NCBI GenBank assembly: GCA_000158135.1
Contig: DS999531.1
Span: forward strand, 2,905,239-2,969,238
Reading direction: 5' to 3'
Length of the DNA: 64,000 nucleotides
Source: Rhodobacteraceae bacterium KLH11
GTDB taxonomy: Bacteria > Pseudomonadota > Alphaproteobacteria > Rhodobacterales > Rhodobacteraceae
Shown: one piece after another, positions 45,364 to 52,980 of the stretch
Layout: each line of letters opens with the position of its first letter
Numbering within the stretch: position 1 is the stretch's first letter
Program-made: the position numbers and the translations under genes
Notes under the pieces: model-generated
Database searches by the model: none
What the model was told of the DNA's origin: nothing
The model's input: only the letters and a program-made list of their open reading frames with translations

Positions 45364-46545
45364 ATGAAGAGGCTGTCTCAATCCCCGACCGACCCGGCAT
45401 TTGTGCAAAACCCCTACCCGTTTTACGATACCGCACGCCAATATGGTGATCTTGTCTATTGGGAAGACTACGGCCTGATCGCAGCCGTCTCGCATCGGGC
45501 GGTGCACACCCTGCTGCGCGACCGGCGCTTTGGCCGCGAAGCCCCGCCGGAATGCGCAGGCATCGGCCCCGATCACCTCGCACCCTGGCGCGCGGTCGAG
45601 GCGCAGTCGATGCTCGAACTCGAACCACCCCGGCACACCCGCCTGCGATCATTGGTCATGCGGGCCTTCACATCCCGCGCCATCGCCGCGCTGTCGCCAT
45701 CAATCGAACAGCTGTGCCACGATCTGATCTCAGCATTTCCCGCAGAACCCTTCGATCTTCTGCCCGCCTATTGCACGCAGATTCCCGTGATCACGATCTG
45801 CCAGCTGCTGGGCGTACCCGAAAACATGGCACCGCAACTCCTCAACTGGTCGCATGCGATGGTTGCGATGTATCAGGCAAACCGAACCCGTCAGACAGAA
45901 GACGCTGCGGTGAAAGCGACCCAAGAGTTTACAGCCTTTCTTACCGATTACATCGAAAAGCGCCGGAATAACCCGCGCGACGATCTGATAACCCGGTTGA
46001 TCGCAGCCGAAGAAGATGGCGATAAACTCTCACGGGACGAGTTGATCACAACCTGCATCCTTCTGCTGAATGCCGGTCATGAAGCCACCGTCCATGCCAT
46101 CGGAAACGGTGTTAAGACAATCCTGACGACCGCGACACAAGCGCAGGTAATGACACCGGGAACACTCGACGGGTTGATCGAAGAACTCCTGCGCTTCGAT
46201 CCGCCACTGCACATGTTCACACGCTACGCCTATGAACCGGTCGAACTCTTCGGGCATCGCTTTGCCCGCGGCGATCAGGTCGCATTGCTGCTCGGGGCCG
46301 CCAATCGCGATCCAGCCGTCTGGCCCAAGCCGGATCACTTCGATCCCTTGCGAAAGACCAGCGCCAATACCAGCTTTGGCGGCGGTCTGCACTTCTGCGT
46401 CGGTGCCCCGCTGGCGCGTCTAGAAATGCGCCTTGCGCTCACCATTCTGTTTGACCGCTGCCCAAACCTGAAATTTGCAGAAAACCCCGCATACTCAAAC
46501 AGCTACCACTTCCATGGGCTCACCGGATTGAGGGTGGCAACCTGA
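45364..46545 (+). CDS. Cytochrome P450
   Basis: Soluble class I-type bacterial P450 (393 aa). The heme loop FGGGLHFCVGAPLARLEMRL holds the Cys thiolate near residue 340. The I-helix oxygen site is LLNAGHEATVHAIGNG, and the ExxR pair is EELLRF. There is no membrane anchor or attached reductase and no ferredoxin gene beside it, so its electron donor must come from elsewhere; the fpr at 51 kb is a candidate only. Substrate unknown. ATG 45364 is used; ATG 45346 is possible. The gene is divergent from dctB. Confidence 0.9.
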   Translation: MKRLSQSPTDPAFVQNPYPFYDTARQYGDLVYWEDYGLIAAVSHRAVHTLLRDRRFGREAPPECAGIGPDHLAPWRAVEAQSMLELEPPRHTRLRSLVMRAFTSRAIAALSPSIEQLCHDLISAFPAEPFDLLPAYCTQIPVITICQLLGVPENMAPQLLNWSHAMVAMYQANRTRQTEDAAVKATQEFTAFLTDYIEKRRNNPRDDLITRLIAAEEDGDKLSRDELITTCILLLNAGHEATVHAIGNGVKTILTTATQAQVMTPGTLDGLIEELLRFDPPLHMFTRYAYEPVELFGHRFARGDQVALLLGAANRDPAVWPKPDHFDPLRKTSANTSFGGGLHFCVGAPLARLEMRLALTILFDRCPNLKFAENPAYSNSYHFHGLTGLRVAT

Positions 46546-46580
46546 CATCCGCCGCCGCCAGAAACCGTCCGGATCCAGTC

Positions 46581-46641
46581 TTCATCTGGCCAGAAATATC
46601 CCGGGGGAGTCGCCGTCAGGCGACGGGGGCAGAGCCCCCGA
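46581..46641. repeat. Roseobacter-type interspersed repeat (copy A)
   Basis: TTCATCTGGC-CAG-AAATATCCCGGGGG followed by two small hairpins (GTCGCC/GGCGAC and GGGGGC/GCCCCC). The head is shared with the element at 56942-56989 with only two differences in the compared stretch. Confidence 0.7.
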
Positions 46642-46649
46642 ACTTGCCG

Positions 46650-47128
46650 CTACGCTGCCCCTGCAGCCTTCAACGGCAGCATGGTGGTCGACTTGATCTC
46701 TTCCATCGACAGCAACGCTGTCACGTTATGCACCCGCACCTCAGAGATCAGCGCCTGATAGAAAGCATCATAGGCCCGCGCATCCTGACCCGGACTTTCA
46801 GAATATAATCGATATCTCCCGCCAATCGATGCGCCTCCTGCACCTCCGGGCGATCACGCAACGCTTTCAGAAACTTCTGCTGCCACTCGGCTTCATGTTC
46901 CGAGGTCCGGATCAGCACGAAAAACGTCGCCTCAAACCCCAGCGCTTCAGCGTCCAGCAAAACAGTCTGCTGACCGATCACCCCGGCACCTTTCAGCTTG
47001 CGAATGCGATTCCAGACCGGTGTCTTCGAACTGCCAACACGGACGGCAATTTCATCAAGCGACTGGCTGGCATCCCGTTGCAGCTCGGCCAGAATTTTCC
47101 GATCCGTGTCGTCTATTCGAACCGACAT
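46650..47128 (-). pseudogene. Lrp/AsnC-family regulator with a -1 frameshift
   Basis: The first 114 residues are a normal Lrp/AsnC protein: the HTH (DDTDRKILAELQRDASQSLDEIAVRVGSSKTPVWNRIRKLKGAGVI) and the start of the RAM domain up to GDIDYILKVRV. There the frame goes wrong at about 46783-46789 and ends early (RMRGPMMLSIRR, stop at 46748). One base shift restores a complete Lrp C-terminus (DARAYDAFYQALISEVRVHN, then TALLSMEEIKSTTMLPLK) with a stop at 46650. The span is 479 bases, one short of a whole number of codons. Recent mutation or sequencing error. ATG 47128 follows GGGAAAATTGGA. Divergent from cobA, so it may have regulated sulfur assimilation. Confidence 0.85.
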
Positions 47129-47273
47129 TCCAATTTTCCCTTCATTTCGAAACTCTCGTTCCACATCGCCGCCACCACAGAACATGTGTCCTTATTTAAG
47201 CAGCAATATAGCGCTTTACCGGGAATATTTCCTATATTAAGAGCCAAGTCAAACAACCACCGAGACGCAAGAG

Positions 47274-48050
47274 ATGTCGCTTACGCACACACAAGGACAT
47301 ACAGGGCATGTCGACTTTGTCGGCGCAGGCCCCGGTGACCCTGAACTGCTGACCCTCAAGGCCCTTTCCGCCTTTGAGACCGCAGATGTTGTGCTGCATG
47401 ACCGCCTGATCAGCGATGACATTCTGGCCCTGGCCGGACAGCGTGCAGAATTGGTTGACGTTGGCAAGGCTGGCTTTGGCCCGTCCTGGAAACAGGACGA
47501 CATCAATGAATTGCTTGTTGAATATACCCTGAGGGGCAAGCGGGTCGTGCGTCTGAAATCCGGTGACCCGACCGTATTTGGACGTCTGGACGAAGAAATC
47601 GAGGCGGTTGAAGCCGCCGGTATGTCATGGCGCATCGTACCCGGCATCACGGCTGCGTCGGCAGCGGTGGCCAGCATCGGCCAAAGCCTGACCCGTCGCG
47701 GCCGCAACTCCTCGGTCCGGTTTCTGACCGGGCATGACATGAAAGGCTTTGCCGATCACGACTGGGCCGCGCTGGCGCGCACCGGTTCGGTTGCCGCCAT
47801 CTATATGGGCAAGAAATCGGCCCGCTTTGTGCAGGGCCGTCTGATCATGCACGGTGCTGATCGCAAAACCCCCGTGACATTGGTGGAAAACGCCTCGCGT
47901 CCGGATCAACGTATCCTGTCCACCACACTGGATCATCTTCCCTCGGATCTGGCCACAGCAGAAATGCACGGCCCCGCCCTGACCTTTTATGGCCTCGCGC
48001 CGCGTGACGCTGCCCGGGCCCTGACCGAATTCAACAAGGAGCTTGCCTGA
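47274..48050 (+). CDS. cobA: Uroporphyrinogen-III C-methyltransferase
   Basis: SAM-dependent methylation of uroporphyrinogen III at C2 and C7 to precorrin-2, the start of siroheme. 258 aa of the SUMT type: VGAGPGDPELLTLKALSAFETADVVLHDRL at the start, RLKSGDPTVFGRLDEEI near residue 95, PGITAASAAVASIGQSLTRRG near 125. No CysG dehydrogenase/ferrochelatase part is fused. Followed without gap by DUF2849 (the stop and next ATG share a base), then cysI, which needs siroheme. The product name cobA is used by convention for the separate enzyme. Confidence 0.95.
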   Translation: MSLTHTQGHTGHVDFVGAGPGDPELLTLKALSAFETADVVLHDRLISDDILALAGQRAELVDVGKAGFGPSWKQDDINELLVEYTLRGKRVVRLKSGDPTVFGRLDEEIEAVEAAGMSWRIVPGITAASAAVASIGQSLTRRGRNSSVRFLTGHDMKGFADHDWAALARTGSVAAIYMGKKSARFVQGRLIMHGADRKTPVTLVENASRPDQRILSTTLDHLPSDLATAEMHGPALTFYGLAPRDAARALTEFNKELA

Positions 48051-48364
48051 TGGCCCGCGCTTTTACGCCCAAAGTTGTTACCGCCAATGACCTGCTGGAA
48101 GGTGACGTGATCTATCAGACCGAGGATGATCGCTGGTCGCGTGATCTGTCCGAGGCCGAGTTGATCACCGATGAGGCCCATGCACAGGTCCGTCTGCTCG
48201 ACGCGTCCCGCCAGGTCAACAAGATCGTCGGCGCGTATCTGGCCGATGCAGTTGCCGGTGAAAACGGCCCCGAGCCCACCCATTTCCGAGAGGATTTCCG
48301 CCGCACGGGCCCGTCCAACTATGCCCATGGCAAACAGGAAACTTCCACGCAGCCCCGGGCCTGA
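48050..48364 (+). CDS. DUF2849 protein of the sulfite-reductase operon
   Basis: Small cytoplasmic protein of 104 aa. The family core is FTPKVVTANDLLEGDVIYQTEDDRWSRDLSEAELITDEAHAQ, a region that recurs between siroheme and sulfite-reductase genes in alphaproteobacteria. No catalytic motif is obvious; VRLLDASRQVNKIVGAYLADA follows. The position between cobA and cysI suggests an accessory role for sulfite reductase, unproven. Start ATG 48050 shares its first base with the cobA stop (TGATG). Confidence 0.88.
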   Translation: MARAFTPKVVTANDLLEGDVIYQTEDDRWSRDLSEAELITDEAHAQVRLLDASRQVNKIVGAYLADAVAGENGPEPTHFREDFRRTGPSNYAHGKQETSTQPRA

Positions 48365-48428
48365 TCTCAGGCTCTGTCTCCCCTCTTCAAGGCCCCGGGT
48401 TCGGGGCTGCAACTAAGGACAGCTAGAC

Positions 48429-50093
48429 ATGTATCGCTACTCCGAGTTTGATCACGAATTTCTGGCCGAGCGCAACGCGCAGTTCCGTGCGCAGGTCGAG
48501 CGCCGGATTGACGGCTCATTGACCGAAGATGAATTCAAGCCGCTGCGCCTGATGAACGGTCTGTATCTGCAGCTGCACGCCTATATGCTGCGCGTTGCGA
48601 TCCCTTATGGCACGCTCTCCAGTGCGCAGATGCGCCAACTGGCCCTGCTGGCTGAAAAGTGGGACAAAGGTTATGGCCATTTCACCACCCGTCAGAACAT
48701 CCAGTACAACTGGCCAAAGCTGAACGACGTGCCGGATATGCTGGACGCGCTGGCCGAGGTTGGCATGCACGCCATCCAGACATCGGGCAACACCATCCGC
48801 AACGTGACCGCCGACCATTTCGCCGGTGCCGCCGCGGATGAGATCGCCGACCCGCGCCCCTATGCCGAACTGCTGCGCCAGTGGTCGACCGACCACCCGG
48901 AATTCCAGTTCATGCCGCGCAAGTTCAAGATCGCGATCACCGGCAGTGAAAACGACCGCGCCGTGATCAAGGCCCATGATATCGGCCTGCAACTGGTTGA
49001 ACGTGACGGCGTTCTGGGTGCCCGCGTTATCGTTGGCGGCGGTCTGGGTCGCACCCCGATGATCGGCAAGGAACTGTCTGAATTCGTCGCCTTTGACGAT
49101 CTGCTGGCCTATCTTGAGGCCACCGTTTCCGTCTGGAACCAGATCGGCCGCCGCGACAACAAGTACAAGGCACGCATCAAGATCACCGTGCATGAGCATG
49201 GCATCGACGCCATCCGCGCCAAGGTGAACGAGCGTTTCCTGCAGGTCCGCCCACAGTTCAAAGGTGCCGACATGAACCTGCTGGAAGAGATCAAGGGCCA
49301 CTTTGCGCCGCCTGCCTTCCGCGACGCTTCGGTCGCCTCGTTTGAAAGCGCCTATACCAATGATCCGGTTTTCCGGTCGTGGGTCGACACCAACATTGCG
49401 CCGCACAAAAACGCGGACCACGCAATCGTCACGATCTCGATCAAGAAGCACGGTGCCACGCCGGGCGACGCGACGGCCGAGCAGATGCGCGTCATGGCTG
49501 ATCTGGCCGAAGAGTTCGCCTATGACGAGCTGCGCATCAGCCATGAGCAGAACGTGATCCTGCCGCATGTCCACAAATCGGACCTGCCCGCGATCCACGC
49601 CAAGCTGAAAGAACACGAACTGGCCACTGCCAATATCGGCCTGATCAGCGATATCATCGCCTGCCCCGGCATGGATTACTGCGCGCTGGCGACGGCGCGT
49701 TCGATCCCGGTTGCGCAGGAAATCGCGACCCGGTTCGAAGACCTGAAGCTGGAGCATGATATCGGCCACCTGAAGATCAAGATCTCGGGCTGCATCAACG
49801 CCTGTGGTCACCACCATGTGGGCCATATCGGCATTCTGGGTCTGGATCGCGCAGGCGTCGAAAACTACCAGATCACACTGGGCGGTGACGGCACCGAGAC
49901 AGCGGCCATTGGCGACCGCACCGGTCCGGGCTTTGCCTATGATGAGATCGTGCCCGCGGTAGAACGCATTGTGGACACCTATCTGGAACAGCGCGACAGC
50001 CCCGAGGAAGAATTCCTGCAGACATACCGTCGCGTGGGCATGGCCCCGTTCAAAGCCGCGCTTTACCCCGAGGCGCATGCGAATGCCGCTTGA
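48429..50093 (+). CDS. cysI: Nitrite/sulfite reductase hemoprotein, sulfite reductase by context
   Basis: Siroheme-[4Fe-4S] reductase (554 aa) taking sulfite to sulfide. HFTTRQNIQYNWP is in the first siroheme half; the cluster and siroheme ligands are CPGMDYCALATA near residue 414 and KISGCINACGHHHVGHIGILG near 455-465. The protein is a single chain without a flavin subunit, so a ferredoxin supplied by fpr downstream is a logical donor. A nitrite role cannot be excluded from motifs alone, but cysH directly after argues for sulfite. ATG 48429 follows AAGGACAGC. Confidence 0.93.
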   Translation: MYRYSEFDHEFLAERNAQFRAQVERRIDGSLTEDEFKPLRLMNGLYLQLHAYMLRVAIPYGTLSSAQMRQLALLAEKWDKGYGHFTTRQNIQYNWPKLNDVPDMLDALAEVGMHAIQTSGNTIRNVTADHFAGAAADEIADPRPYAELLRQWSTDHPEFQFMPRKFKIAITGSENDRAVIKAHDIGLQLVERDGVLGARVIVGGGLGRTPMIGKELSEFVAFDDLLAYLEATVSVWNQIGRRDNKYKARIKITVHEHGIDAIRAKVNERFLQVRPQFKGADMNLLEEIKGHFAPPAFRDASVASFESAYTNDPVFRSWVDTNIAPHKNADHAIVTISIKKHGATPGDATAEQMRVMADLAEEFAYDELRISHEQNVILPHVHKSDLPAIHAKLKEHELATANIGLISDIIACPGMDYCALATARSIPVAQEIATRFEDLKLEHDIGHLKIKISGCINACGHHHVGHIGILGLDRAGVENYQITLGGDGTETAAIGDRTGPGFAYDEIVPAVERIVDTYLEQRDSPEEEFLQTYRRVGMAPFKAALYPEAHANAA

Positions 50094-50844
50094 TCTGATC
50101 CAGACAGAACTGGGTGCCGACCGCAGCGCGCTGACCGAAAAGGTCGAGGCGCTGAACGCCCGGTTCCGCCACCACAGCGCGCATGACGTGATGCATGGCG
50201 CCATCGAAGAGATCGACGAGCTTGCTCTGGTCTCAAGCTTTGGTGCGGAATCCGTGGTGTTGCTGCATATGGCAGCGGTGGTCGACAAGATGACCCCGGT
50301 GCTGTTCATCGACACCCAGATGCTGTTTACCGAGACGCTGGAATACCAGCAGGAGGTCAGTGAGCGTCTGGGCTTGCGCAACGTCAGGATCATCCACGCG
50401 GATGATGACGATATTCAACGCGATGATCCCTATGGTGCATTGCACCTGCGGGATACGGATGCGTGCTGCAACCTGCGCAAGACCTTCCCGCTGCAACAGG
50501 CGCTGACCGGGTATTGCGGCTGGATCAGCGGTCGCAAACGGTTTCAGGCCGGCACCCGTGCGGCGCTGGAGTTTTTTGAGGTCGAGGACGGAACCGGCCG
50601 GATCAAGGTAAACCCGCTGGCTCATTGGGCGCCCGAAGATGTGCGCACCTATATGACCGAGAACAACCTGCCGCGGCATCCGCTGGTGGCCAAAGGATAC
50701 CCGTCGATCGGTTGTGCGCCCTGCACGTCTCCGGTCAAAGAGGGCGAAGACCCCCGCGCCGGACGCTGGCGCAATCAGAACAAGGAAGAATGCGGCATCC
50801 ATTTTGTCGATGGCAAGATGGTGCGCGCCGGAGAGAAAACATGA
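50083..50844 (+). CDS. cysH: Adenylyl-sulfate reductase (CysH, iron-sulfur type)
   Basis: Reduces activated sulfate to sulfite. The [4Fe-4S] cysteines that mark APS-using enzymes are present: DACCNLRKTFPL near 130 and YPSIGCAPCTSPV near 212. The catalytic Cys is in KEECGIHF near 242. LVSSFGAESVVLLHM starts the PAPS-reductase fold. 253 aa. I place the start at ATG 50083, which overlaps cysI by 11 bases; ATG 50077 is an alternative. Followed by an ATGA overlap with DUF934. Confidence 0.94.
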   Translation: MPLDLIQTELGADRSALTEKVEALNARFRHHSAHDVMHGAIEEIDELALVSSFGAESVVLLHMAAVVDKMTPVLFIDTQMLFTETLEYQQEVSERLGLRNVRIIHADDDDIQRDDPYGALHLRDTDACCNLRKTFPLQQALTGYCGWISGRKRFQAGTRAALEFFEVEDGTGRIKVNPLAHWAPEDVRTYMTENNLPRHPLVAKGYPSIGCAPCTSPVKEGEDPRAGRWRNQNKEECGIHFVDGKMVRAGEKT

Positions 50845-51248
50845 ACGTAATCGTAACAGATGAGGGGTTCGCCCCCGATGATTGGACCGATGGTTTCGTC
50901 ACGCTGGAAGATGCCGCAAATGATGTGGTTGCACTGGATGTCGCCTCGGATACCGATCCGGACGAGCTGATTGATCGGCTGGGCAGCGCCCGGATGGTCC
51001 GTGTCGATTTTCCGTCCTCGGCAGATGGGCGCGGCTTTACCATCGCGCGCATCTTGCGCCTGAAAGGCTACACAGGCCGTTTGCGCGCCAGAGGTCATGT
51101 GCTGGCAGATCAATACGCTATGGCGCGTCGCAGCGGTTTTGACGAGGTTGAGATTGATCACAGCCTTGCATCGCGCCAGACCGAAGATCAATGGCTGGCA
51201 CGCGCCAACTGGAAAGAGAACAATTATCAGGCCCGCCTGCGCGGCTAA
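50841..51248 (+). CDS. DUF934 protein of the sulfate-assimilation cluster
   Basis: 135-aa DUF934 family protein. The fold features seen are SARMVRVDFPSSADGRGFTIARILRLKGYTGRLRARGHVLADQYAMARRSGFDEVEID, which is the conserved family block. DUF934 genes accompany cysH and sulfite reductase in many proteobacteria; the biochemical role is not known to me. Start overlaps the cysH stop by four bases. A terminator closes this group at 51275-51297. Confidence 0.9.
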   Translation: MNVIVTDEGFAPDDWTDGFVTLEDAANDVVALDVASDTDPDELIDRLGSARMVRVDFPSSADGRGFTIARILRLKGYTGRLRARGHVLADQYAMARRSGFDEVEIDHSLASRQTEDQWLARANWKENNYQARLRG

Positions 51249-51274
51249 GCCCGCCCGCGCCAGCTTGTGACAAG

Positions 51275-51300
51275 AAAGGGGCAATCAGCCCCTTTTCCTG
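51275..51300 (+). terminator. Rho-independent terminator after DUF934
   Basis: AAAGGGGC (51275-51282) and GCCCCTTT (51288-51295), five-base loop, then T and CC. It divides the cobA-DUF934 group from fpr. Confidence 0.85.
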
Positions 51301-51354
51301 ACCTGGATCAAAGATTAAACGGAGATGTCGGTTTAGCTGACCGGCAGTGCAACG

Positions 51355-52206
51355 ATGACAGAGATGAAACCCGTGAGTGAAGCAACCGCCGTCAAGGCCC
51401 CCGTCCTGCCGGACGCCCAAACCGTTACCGAGGTCAAGCACTGGACCGACAGCCTGTTTTCGTTCCGCGTGTCGCGCCCTGCGTCGTTGCGGTTCCGCTC
51501 AGGCGAGTTCGTGATGATCGGCCTGATGGGCGATCCCGATCCCAAGACCGGCCGCCAAAAGCCGCTGTTACGCGCCTATTCCATCGCCTCGCCATCCTGG
51601 GATGAAGAGCTGGAATTCTACTCGATCAAGGTGCAGGATGGCCCGCTGACCTCGAAACTGCAGCACATCAAACCGGGTGACCAGATCATCCTGCGGCCCA
51701 AGCCCGTTGGCACGCTGGTCCATGACGCGCTGCTGCCCGGTAAACGTCTGTGGTTCTTCGCCACCGGCACCGGCTTTGCGCCTTTCGCTTCGCTTCTGCG
51801 CGAGCCGCAGACCTATGAGGATTATGATGAGGTCATCATCACCCATACCTGCCGCGAAGTGGGCGAGCTGGAATATGGTCGTCAGTTGATCGAAAATATC
51901 AAGCAGGATGAACTGCTGGCGGAACTGATGGGCGAAGGTTTTGCCGACAAGATCCGTTACTACCCGACCACCACGCGGGAAGAGAGCCCCAAAATGGGCC
52001 GTATCACCAACCTGCTGAAAGACGGCACCGTGTTTGCCGATCTGGGCATCGAAGGCGGCATCAAGCCCGAAACCGACCGCGCGATGGTCTGTGGCAGCCT
52101 TGCGTTTAACCTCGATATCAAAGCGATCCTGGAGGATTTCGGCCTGCGTGAAGGCGCAAATTCCGAACCCAAAGAGTTCGTTATCGAAAAGGCCTTTGTC
52201 GGCTGA
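51355..52206 (+). CDS. fpr: Ferredoxin-NADP reductase
   Basis: FAD enzyme that exchanges electrons between NADPH and ferredoxin or flavodoxin. 283 aa. FAD motif LLRAYSIASPSW, NADP loop FATGTGFAPFASLLRE, MVCGSLAFNLDIKAIL at the C-terminal part, and the C-terminus EKAFVG is the bacterial type that lacks the extra aromatic tail of plant enzymes. Its location directly after the sulfite-reductase operon, but behind a terminator, suggests separate control with a shared job of supplying electrons. A strong hairpin follows. Confidence 0.94.
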   Translation: MTEMKPVSEATAVKAPVLPDAQTVTEVKHWTDSLFSFRVSRPASLRFRSGEFVMIGLMGDPDPKTGRQKPLLRAYSIASPSWDEELEFYSIKVQDGPLTSKLQHIKPGDQIILRPKPVGTLVHDALLPGKRLWFFATGTGFAPFASLLREPQTYEDYDEVIITHTCREVGELEYGRQLIENIKQDELLAELMGEGFADKIRYYPTTTREESPKMGRITNLLKDGTVFADLGIEGGIKPETDRAMVCGSLAFNLDIKAILEDFGLREGANSEPKEFVIEKAFVG

Positions 52207-52211
52207 TTACG

Positions 52212-52244
52212 GTATCGGCCCGGGAAATGACCCCGGGCCGATAC
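52212..52244. terminator. Long perfect hairpin after fpr
   Basis: GTATCGGCCCGGG (52212-52224) pairs perfectly with CCCGGGCCGATAC (52232-52244). No T-run follows, so termination or transcript-end protection are both possible. Confidence 0.6.
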
Positions 52245-52364
52245 GCTCACCGCTTATTAAACCCGCAAAATTCAGGCATTTCTGCGTTTATGGCGCTTGA
52301 AACACCTTGCAGGGCAGTCTAAATTCCGGCCTCGAAATTCTGCAATCATCAAAGGAATGAACCC

Positions 52365-52913
52365 ATAGCTCGCAGACCTCACAACGCGCCGCCGCAGAGA
52401 GATACCGGACCGCGCGTCAATGACAAGATCCGTGCCCCCGAAATTCGCCTGATTGGCGCCGAAGGTGAAAATGTCGGGGTGGTTCATCCCGCAAAGGCCA
52501 TGCAGATGGCTGCTGATGTTGGCCTTGATCTGGTTGAGATTTCGCCCAATGCCAATCCGCCGGTCTGCAAAATCATGGATTTCGGCAAGTTCAAGTATGA
52601 ACAGCAGAAGCGCGAAAGCGAAGCCCGCAAGAAGCAGAAGATCATCGAGGTGAAAGAGGTCAAATTCCGGCCCAACACCGATACGCATGACTATGACGTC
52701 AAGATGCGCAACGTATTCAAGTTTCTTGAAAACGGCGACAAGGTCAAAGTCACACTGCGGTTCCGTGGCCGTGAAATGGCGCACCAGAATCTAGGTCGTG
52801 AACTGCTGGAACGTGTGGCCGAAGACGTCAAGGATCTGGGCAAGATCGAGAACATGCCCAAGATGGAAGGCCGCCAGATGATCATGATGATCGGCCCCCT
52901 GCCACAGAAGTAA
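52365..52913 (+). CDS. infC: Translation initiation factor IF-3, starting at ATA
   Basis: IF-3 binds the 30S subunit and rejects non-standard start codons. The family N-terminus ([20 protein letters not shown]) is encoded without ATG/GTG/TTG in place: the first codon is ATA 52365, with AAAGGA spaced eight bases before it. The two domains follow: [22 protein letters not shown], then the basic linker [16 protein letters not shown] and a C-terminal domain ending [14 protein letters not shown]. Length 182 aa is normal. A rare start is typical for infC and supports self-control. ATG 52357 opens a three-codon frame (MNP-stop) that overlaps the ATA. A strong terminator follows. Confidence 0.93.
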   Translation: MARRPHNAPPQRDTGPRVNDKIRAPEIRLIGAEGENVGVVHPAKAMQMAADVGLDLVEISPNANPPVCKIMDFGKFKYEQQKRESEARKKQKIIEVKEVKFRPNTDTHDYDVKMRNVFKFLENGDKVKVTLRFRGREMAHQNLGRELLERVAEDVKDLGKIENMPKMEGRQMIMMIGPLPQK

Positions 52914-52936
52914 TCAGACCTCTGATCAGAGAGCGC

Positions 52937-52967
52937 AAAGCCCCTTCGCTGCCGAAGGGGCTTTTTT
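52937..52967 (+). terminator. Rho-independent terminator after infC
   Basis: AAAGCCCCTTCG (52937-52948) pairs with CGAAGGGGCTTT (52953-52964) and TTTTTT closes it. A gene on the other strand begins 14 bases beyond. Confidence 0.93.
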
Positions 52968-52980
52968 GCACGCACTACCG

